Shown one piece after another: positions 58,529-64,000 of a stretch of DNA of 64,000 nt. Within the stretch, counting starts at the first letter, position 1. Each line of letters begins with the position of its first letter. The position numbers and the translations under genes are program-made. A model generated the notes under the pieces. It had not been told where the DNA came from, made no database searches, and was given only the letters and a program-made list of their open reading frames with translations. The stretch spans positions 1,298,676 through 1,362,675 of the forward strand of contig QRFJ01000058.1 of the NCBI GenBank assembly GCA_006176705.1, given 5' to 3'. Source of the stretch: Cocos nucifera (lineage: Eukaryota; Streptophyta; Magnoliopsida; Arecales; Arecaceae).

Positions 58529-58732
58529 ACATGAAATGAAGAAGAAACTAGGTAGGTTCATGACAACTTTATGGATCATGCCATCCCATGCAGTCCACCA
58601 TGGACCACGACAAATCCTGCCCACACGTGCTAGCCTAATCCATGTGCTACAGCAGCTTCGGTTGCATGCTGCAGCGGCCTAGGCCATGCACCTGGTGGGC
58701 CGCACCTAGCTCATAGGGCTCTTGTTAGAATT
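58529..58732 (-). repeat. LTR-6, piece 2 of 3
   Basis: This 204-bp stretch between two inserted elements continues the sequence broken at 56088. It shows no gene and ends at 58732, where the gag-only element begins. Confidence 0.5.
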
Positions 58733-59625
58733 TGATGTCTCAAATTTGATCCACAATAAAGGAGAATCAGTATCAGCAAGCAGTCAAGCTAGCTCAGATA
58801 CGGGGTTGAGCTGACTCGGGCTGAAATCGAGCCAGCTCGAACCATAGCCGAGCCAGCCCTCTCAGGTAGATAGAAAGTAGAAGTTTGAGTAAGATGCAAT
58901 CAAGCCGGCTCGACCCCTGACAGAGTTGACTTGATGGAAACGAACAGAACAGGATGGGATTTTCTGTTTGAACTCAGATTGTGATTAATCCAAAGAGTCT
59001 ATGGGAGTTGTGCATGGACCATAGGATCCAATGGCCATGGAGGATTGCGATCATGATCTGAAGATTGAAAAATATTTTAAGACTCCATCGAGATCATGTT
59101 CGACTCATATTAAGAGAAAGAGTCCTATTAGGACTTCTATGAACTGCTGAGAAGAGGATTCTCATCCTATTTAAAGGGTTAAGGTATTGTGGAGTGGTAG
59201 GATGGCACGTGTTGAATGAGAGGCACATAGAGAGGCTCAGGCAGCCACCGAGAGAAGCTTGGTAGAGCATCGAGTACATGCAGCCTATGAGAGAGAAGCA
59301 ACAAATGCATAGTATTCGATAAGGAGGTTATGAGGGTAGAGCATCTTGTAGCTTCTGAGAGTCTCCTTAAAATTCTGAGAGAGCTTTTGTCTGGATAGCT
59401 TCTATTTAAGAGAGATTTATGTACGATGAATTGAGAGTGGGTGTTCTTCTCTTGTACCTATTTTTCTCTTTCATAGTGGAGATTTGCATATCCCATGGAG
59501 GCAAACCTTTGGGCTGATTCATGTACTTGATTATTTTCTTATTTTATTGTTCTTCTTTCTTTCTATTACAATAATTTGGTATTAGATCCTTAACAAGTGG
59601 TATCAAAGTAGCTGATATCCCAATA
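58733..59625 (+). repeat. 5' LTR of the gag-protease element
   Basis: Starts TGTTAGAATTTGATGTC and ends GATATCCCAATA, followed within four bases by the PBS. Palindromic GAGCCAGCTCGA words sit at 58805-58930. Confidence 0.82.
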
Positions 59626-59628
59626 GAT

Positions 59629-59640
59629 TGGTATTAGAGC
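59629..59640 (+). promoter_or_regulatory. Primer binding site of the gag-protease element
   Basis: TGGTATTAGAGC differs by one C-to-T change from the initiator tRNA-Met PBS TGGTATCAGAGC. Confidence 0.75.
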
Positions 59641-59689
59641 CAGACAGTACCAAAGCATAGATTGCAGTAGTGGATAGAGATTGAAGAAT

Positions 59690-60990
59690 ATGAAGAAGAC
59701 AAGTACAATCAAGATGAAGATCAATAGATTTGATGGGAAGGGCAATTTTTTCTTATGGTAAGCAAGGATAAAGGATGTCCTCATCCAACATGGATTGATC
59801 GATGCTCTCTTATACGATGAGATGCCTGCCATCATAGAGGCAAAGGATCGAAAGTGGATCCAGATGTAGGTGGTGAGCATGATCCGCTTGTACCTAGCGG
59901 ATGATGTGGTAATCTATATACTTGATGAGACTTCTTAGATGGTGCTATGATCGAAGCTCGAGAAGTTGTACATGGTAAAGTCGCTCACCAATACGCTATT
60001 TCTTTAGAGACAGTTCTACCAACTATGGATGGATGAAAGCCAAAGCATGTAAGAGCATCTATCCAACTTTCAGAAGATCCTCACCAACCTCCTTAATGTT
60101 GATGAAAAAGTTGAGGAGAAGACTAGGGCATTGGTCTTGCTAGCATCGCTCTCTCCTTCATATGATTCCTTGGTGACTGCTCTTCTAATGAGAAAGAGCA
60201 CCATCAAGATGAACGAGATCACTGCAGCAATACTCCAGAATGAGGTTCTCAGAAGGGAGAACCCAGCTTCGAGCTCAGATGGCAGTAGCTCAACTTTGAT
60301 GATTTCTGAAGGAGCAGAAGGTAGTAGATAGAGTGGCAGAGGATCACTAGTTAGATGATCTAGGTCCAAGATGAGGGATCCTAGCAAGATTAGATGCTAC
60401 AGGTGCGATGAGTTGGGGCATCGAGTTAAGGATTGCCCACAACTCAAGAATCGAACGAGGGCTACTATAGCGACGGCCAATAGCGAGTCAGAGGATGATA
60501 TCTTGGAGATATCTGATGAGGTATCTATTTCTTTTTAGTAGTAGATTTTAGATTCTACATGCACATATCATATTTATTACAGCAAGGAGCAGTTTCACTT
60601 TCTAGAGAGCAGTGAGAGCACTATTTATCTGGTAGATGGATCGAGCTATGCGATGAGAGGCATCGAGATGGTCAGCTAGAAGACACATGATGGTATAGTG
60701 AGGAGATTGAAAGAGGTATGATACATAATCAATTTCAAGTAGAATCTTATCTCACTGAGTAGACTAAATTCAAATGACTATAGATGGATAGCTGGTGATG
60801 AAATCCTGAAGGTCATGCATGGTAATAGGATTATATTGGAGGAAAAGAAGAAGACAAGAGGATATTACTATCTAGTAGGAAGTCCAGTGCGAGGTAGAGG
60901 TTCAGGAGCCAGAGGAAGCCCATTGCGAGGTGGAGCTTCAAGTGAAGATGGATCAAACACGAGACAAGAGAGTCAGAAGGATGAGAGATG
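59690..60990 (+). pseudogene. Gag (UBN2-type, zinc knuckle) and partial protease, with stops
   Basis: ATG at 59690 begins MKKTSTIKMKINRFDGKGNF, then a TAA at the conserved Trp-Gln position of copia Gag. Later pieces are IKDVLIQHGLIDALL, SNFQKILTNLLNVDEKVEE, LVLLASLSPSYDSLV and an intact knuckle CYRCDELGHRVKDCP near 60395-60440. The protease follows as ILDSTCTYHIYYSKEQF, where the Gly of D-S-G is replaced, then IYLVDGSSYAMRGIEMV and NLISLSRLNSND. The frame ends in a Gly/Ser/Arg-rich tail near 60990 with no integrase. Several TAG/TAA stops are present. Confidence 0.8.
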
Positions 60991-61209
60991 ATGTCATATA
61001 GTAAAGTTTGTATTGCCATAGGAGCCTACCCCGAACAGGTCTCAGGTCAGGAGGATCACAACCATTGATGGAGGTGGGATCGAGCAGCTTGGCTCAACTC
61101 CTATGTTTGCCCATCCATGATCAATAGGCGTGCCCCAGGGCATGGGGGCAAGATGGATCACAAGCTCTCAAAGTCAGGTGAAGGCTGAATGTCAAGTCAA
61201 GATGGAGAT
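60991..61209 (+). other. 3' untranslated part and purine tract of the gag-protease element
   Basis: No ORF. It ends in CAAGATGGAGAT directly before the 3' LTR, a degenerate polypurine tract. A short stretch (61015-61080) resembles the linker before RT in copia Pol (FVLP, EPTPNRSQVRR), so the pol deletion may have its right edge here. Confidence 0.5.
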
Positions 61210-62038
61210 TGTTAGAATTTGATGCCTCAAATTCGATCCATAGCAGAGGAGAAACAATATCAACAAGTAATCAAGATGGCTCAGATATGGGGTCGAGCCA
61301 GCTCAGGCTGAGATCAAGCCAGCTCGAATCATAGTCGAGCCGACCCTCTTAGGTAGATAGAGAGCAAGAATTTGGACGAGATGCAGTCGAGCCAGCTCGA
61401 CCCCTGATAGAGTCGGCTCGATTGAAATGAACAGAATAGGATGAGATTTTCTATTTGGACTTGGATTATGATTAATCCAAAGGATCTACGAGAGTTACGT
61501 ATGGACCATAGGATCCAACAGCCATGGAGGGTTGTAGTCATTATCTAAAGGTTGGAAAATATTTCAAGACTCCATCAAGATCATGTTCGACTCATATTAC
61601 ATGTTAGGACTCTTATGAACTATTGAGAAGAAGATTCCCATCCTATTTAAAGGGCTAAGGTGCTGTAGAATAGTAGGATGGCACGTGTTGCCTGAGAGGT
61701 ACGTAGAGAGACTCAGACAGCTATCAAGAGGAGCATGGCAGAGCATCGAGTACGTGCAACCTGTGAGAGAGAGAAGCAATAGGTGCATAGCATCTGATGA
61801 GGAGGCTGTGAGGATAGAGCATCTTATAGCTTCTGAGGATCTTCTTGAAATTCTAAGAGAGCTTTTATGAGGGTAGCTTTTATTTAAGAGAGATTTATGT
61901 ATGGTGAGTTGAGAGTGGGTGTTCTCCTCTTGTACCTATTTTTCTCTTTCATAGTGGAGCTTTGCATGCCTCGTGGAGGCGAGCCTTTGGGCTACTAGAT
62001 CCTTAACAAATGATATCAGAGTAGCTGATATCCCAACA
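61210..62038 (+). repeat. 3' LTR of the gag-protease element
   Basis: Starts TGTTAGAATTTGATGCC, ends GATATCCCAACA at 62038, and is colinear with the 5' LTR. The ORF 61685-61870 has no domain. Confidence 0.82.
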
Positions 62039-62159
62039 CCCCACTCCTATGGGCCAACCCAAGGTCTACTTTGGGCCTTGGGTGCCTTCTTGGGCATCTC
62101 ATCACTATGGTCTTTGTTGTGGGCTTCTTGTAGGTCGAATTTGAAATATTTTATCAATA
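62039..62159 (-). repeat. LTR-6, piece 3 of 3
   Basis: The minus-strand LTR start TATTGATAAAATATT lies at 62159, next to an interior that matches the PPT side of the coding-free element (shared CTCGATATTCGG). The three pieces together make about 970 bp. Confidence 0.55.
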
Positions 62160-62906
62160 ATCTTTATCTTGACTCGATATTCGGTCTTCACCTAACTTTG
62201 AGAGCTTTCTAAATGATCTCACCCCTATGGCCTGGGGCATATGCCTATTGATTATGGATGGACAAACATGAAAGTTGAGCCAAGCTACTCGATCCCATCT
62301 TCATCATGTGCTATGCTCTACCTAATCTAAGATCTACTCAGGGTAACCTTCTACGGCAATAGGAACTTTACCTTTTGGTGTGACATGTCATCCTCTTGAG
62401 TCTTTCATCTCATGCCCGATCCACCTGCATTTGGAACTCCATCTTGTACTTGGCTTCTACTAGCTTCTGAAGGTCCATCTCGCATTGGGCTTCTCGCCAA
62501 GAGATAATGTTCTCTATACTTTCTTTCTCTCATGACAATTCTACTACTGTGCAAGACCTTTAAGATTCCTCTATCAGCTCTTCACCTGAAGTCAGTCGAA
62601 TCTAGTTTGCTCAATAAGATCAGATTCTTTTTGAAACTGGATATATATTGGACCTTACCCAATTTTCTAATTATTCCATCATGTACCTTCATGCTGACGG
62701 TCCCGATGCTCTTGATCGCATAACTCGATCCATCTGATAAGTGAACAGTACCCTCACTATTCTCTATGGAGTTAAACAACTCCTCTTTGCGATACACATA
62801 ATGCAAATATACAAAATTCATAATCTACTAATGGAAAGAAGTAGATACCTTATCAGTCACTAGAAGAACATCATCATCGTTGTCTTCTGTATTACTACTT
62901 ACCATC
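62160..62906 (-). pseudogene. Interior of the LTR-6 element with protease remnant
   Basis: The minus strand from 62821 to 62582 reads MNFVYLHYVYRKEELF, EGTVHLSDGSSYAIKSIG, MKVHDGIIRKLGKVQYISSF and NLILLSKLDSTDF. This is the copia protease/GAG-pre-integrase junction and is clearly related to that of the gag-protease element. About 370 bp later comes the LTR, with no integrase or RT between, so this element too has lost most of pol. It is interrupted at 62906 by CACTA-C (ATC at 62904-62906 is a candidate target copy). Confidence 0.65.
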
Positions 62907-64000
62907 CACTATAAGAATCTAGACTTATTAGTGACAGTGAAATGCCATCGCTAATAGTCCATCTGCCATCGCTAATACTGATGCCATCACTAATACTATC
63001 GTAAAAGCCAATCTAAAAAATTCTTATCACTAATTGGGACTATTAGCGATGGCAAAAAATGTCGTTGCTAATAATAGAACTAGCAATGACTTTAGAAACG
63101 AAATAAATCCATCTTTAATTAATTTTTTTAAAAAAATTAAAAAAATTTAAAAAATATTAATGATGGCATATTCGTTGCTAACGCCATCGCTAATTATTAT
63201 TACCAATAAATTATTCCATCGCTAATACCATCTCTAATTTTATTTAATTTTTAAATTAAATAAAAATTAATTTAATAAATATTAGCGATGATAGATGCTG
63301 TCATTGATATCGATGGTAATACTTAATTTAGTTTTTTCTAAAAAATAATAATATTTTTTAAAATATATTTTAATTAATTATAATGAATTTTGGTTGCTAA
63401 TACCTATTATAATTAAAATCCAAAGATAATATGATAATCAAAAATTAAAACCTAATTATATTATATTTAAAATAAAAATTATATAATTTTTTTAAAAATA
63501 ATATCAAAAAATATAATATATCAAAAAAAAATCAGATCCGATCCTCATCATCGTTAGCCTCCTCCTCCTACTCCTTTCTAGTAGCTGATGGATGAGAGCT
63601 GGATGTCCCAACATCCTGTAATGAAAATAATAAAATAATATTAATAAATTTTAATATGAAGGCATATCTTTTGATACATTTGTTTAATTCTCGAATAGAT
63701 TATTTCTACACATTTTATTTGATGATACAGAGTTATAGACACCTTTGGCCCATCGATTGAATGGTTAGATTGAATTTTTAGCTCCTAGATCCCCTTTTCA
63801 GACTCAAACCTAAATATACAAAGCTTCTAAAAATAAAACTTAAAATAATTAAAATAATTTAATAATATATATCTGATATGATGGCTGGGATGATGAGCCC
63901 AGCTGGTCGCACAGCTGTGGGTCTCAGAGAAACTCTACGATCATATCGTGGATTGCATCCTAAAGACTCTGAGGTTGCTGGCTTAGAAGCCTCTACACGA
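62907..64000. mobile_element. CACTA-C, left part, runs off the window
   Basis: CACTATAAGAATCTAG at 62907 is a CACTA terminus, followed by subterminal repeats with the core CCATCGCTAATA / TATTAGCGATGG (62935-63310). The stretch 63321-63520 is A/T-rich with no gene. From 63530 on the minus strand there is an acceptor-like TCATTACAG near 63617, followed by GTSSSHPSATRKE, a stop, and an acidic tail EANDDEDRI. Further upstream (63890-64000) are Gln/Ser-rich pieces with DMIVEFL. This resembles the acidic C-terminus of a second CACTA gene (compare 18890-18968), but that reading is inference. Confidence 0.7.
62935..63310. repeat. Subterminal repeats of CACTA-C
   Basis: About twelve copies of GCCATCGCTAAT and its complement in both orientations, some head-to-head. 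The motif differs from those of CACTA-A, -B and -D. Confidence 0.78.

Larger units (their letters stand above)
58733..62038 (+). mobile_element. Gag-protease-only copia-type element with both LTRs
   Basis: LTRs at 58733-59625 and 61210-62038 begin TGTTAGAATTTGATG and end GATATCCCAA(C/T)A. PBS (TGGTATTAGAGC), gag, protease and a short degenerate tail lie between; integrase, RT and RNase H are absent. The 1.58-kb interior is far too short for a full copia element. No clean target duplication is visible (left GCTCT, right CCCCA). Its LTRs carry GAGCC(G/A)GCTC palindromes like those at 19.7 kb and 57-58 kb. Confidence 0.85.

Noticed and set aside
1..64000. tRNA or rRNA genes, or an integrated plant pararetrovirus
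   Set aside because: No cloverleaf with A and B boxes, no rRNA core sequence and no viral movement or coat protein motifs were recognised; the RT sequences all sit in copia-order elements with LTRs.

Overview
The window is repeat-rich plant nuclear DNA, probably from a monocot such as a palm. This is inferred from the transposon types, the plant-type introns and the plant gene fragments; the species cannot be read from the sequence. I find no intact host gene. Almost every kilobase belongs to LTR retrotransposons (mostly Ty1/copia, some Ty3/gypsy) or to CACTA (En/Spm) DNA transposons, nested several layers deep and broken by stops and frameshifts.

Layout. 1-1817: reversed retrotransposon LTR. 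About 2126-4814: non-autonomous CACTA element with a long internal hairpin (CACTA-D). 4815-19607: degenerate autonomous-type CACTA element (CACTA-A) with transposase remnants, interrupted by a two-LTR copia element (copia-1, 6629-17541, TSD TATGG). 19608-20443: Ty3/gypsy piece ending in a protease fragment. 20444-55440: a minus-strand copia element (copia-4) split into segments by four later insertions. These are copia-2 (22561-44147, minus, TSD AACTT), which itself holds copia-3 (30692-41097, plus, TSD AAATC/GAATC); CACTA-B (45472-49541, TSD ATT); a gypsy piece (51146-54193, probable TSD ATCAT); and, at 55441, the LTR of a further minus-strand element (LTR-6). LTR-6 is split by a coding-free short element (56089-58528) and by a gag-protease-only element (58733-62038). 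Its interior is then cut at 62907 by CACTA-C, which runs off the window.

The most interesting object is CACTA-B. Between its subterminal repeats it carries plant gene fragments: the 5' part of a mitochondrial calcium uniporter (MCU) gene with its TATA box, a GC-rich exon-like piece I do not recognise, an unidentified antisense coding-like stretch, and four exons with introns of a subtilisin-like protease. This is a Pack-CACTA (transduplication) arrangement. It is bounded by CACTA/TAGTG ends and a perfect 3-bp TSD, and the interrupted copia reading frame resumes on the far side.

Other points: many inactivating changes are G-to-A/C-to-T (TGG to stop, Cys to Tyr, YVDD to YVND, LTR TG to TA), as expected from deamination of methylated cytosine. 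Bases from about 53570 to 54025 are nearly all A and C, look non-biological, and lie inside a 115-bp tandem array, so that stretch is suspected to be an assembly artefact.
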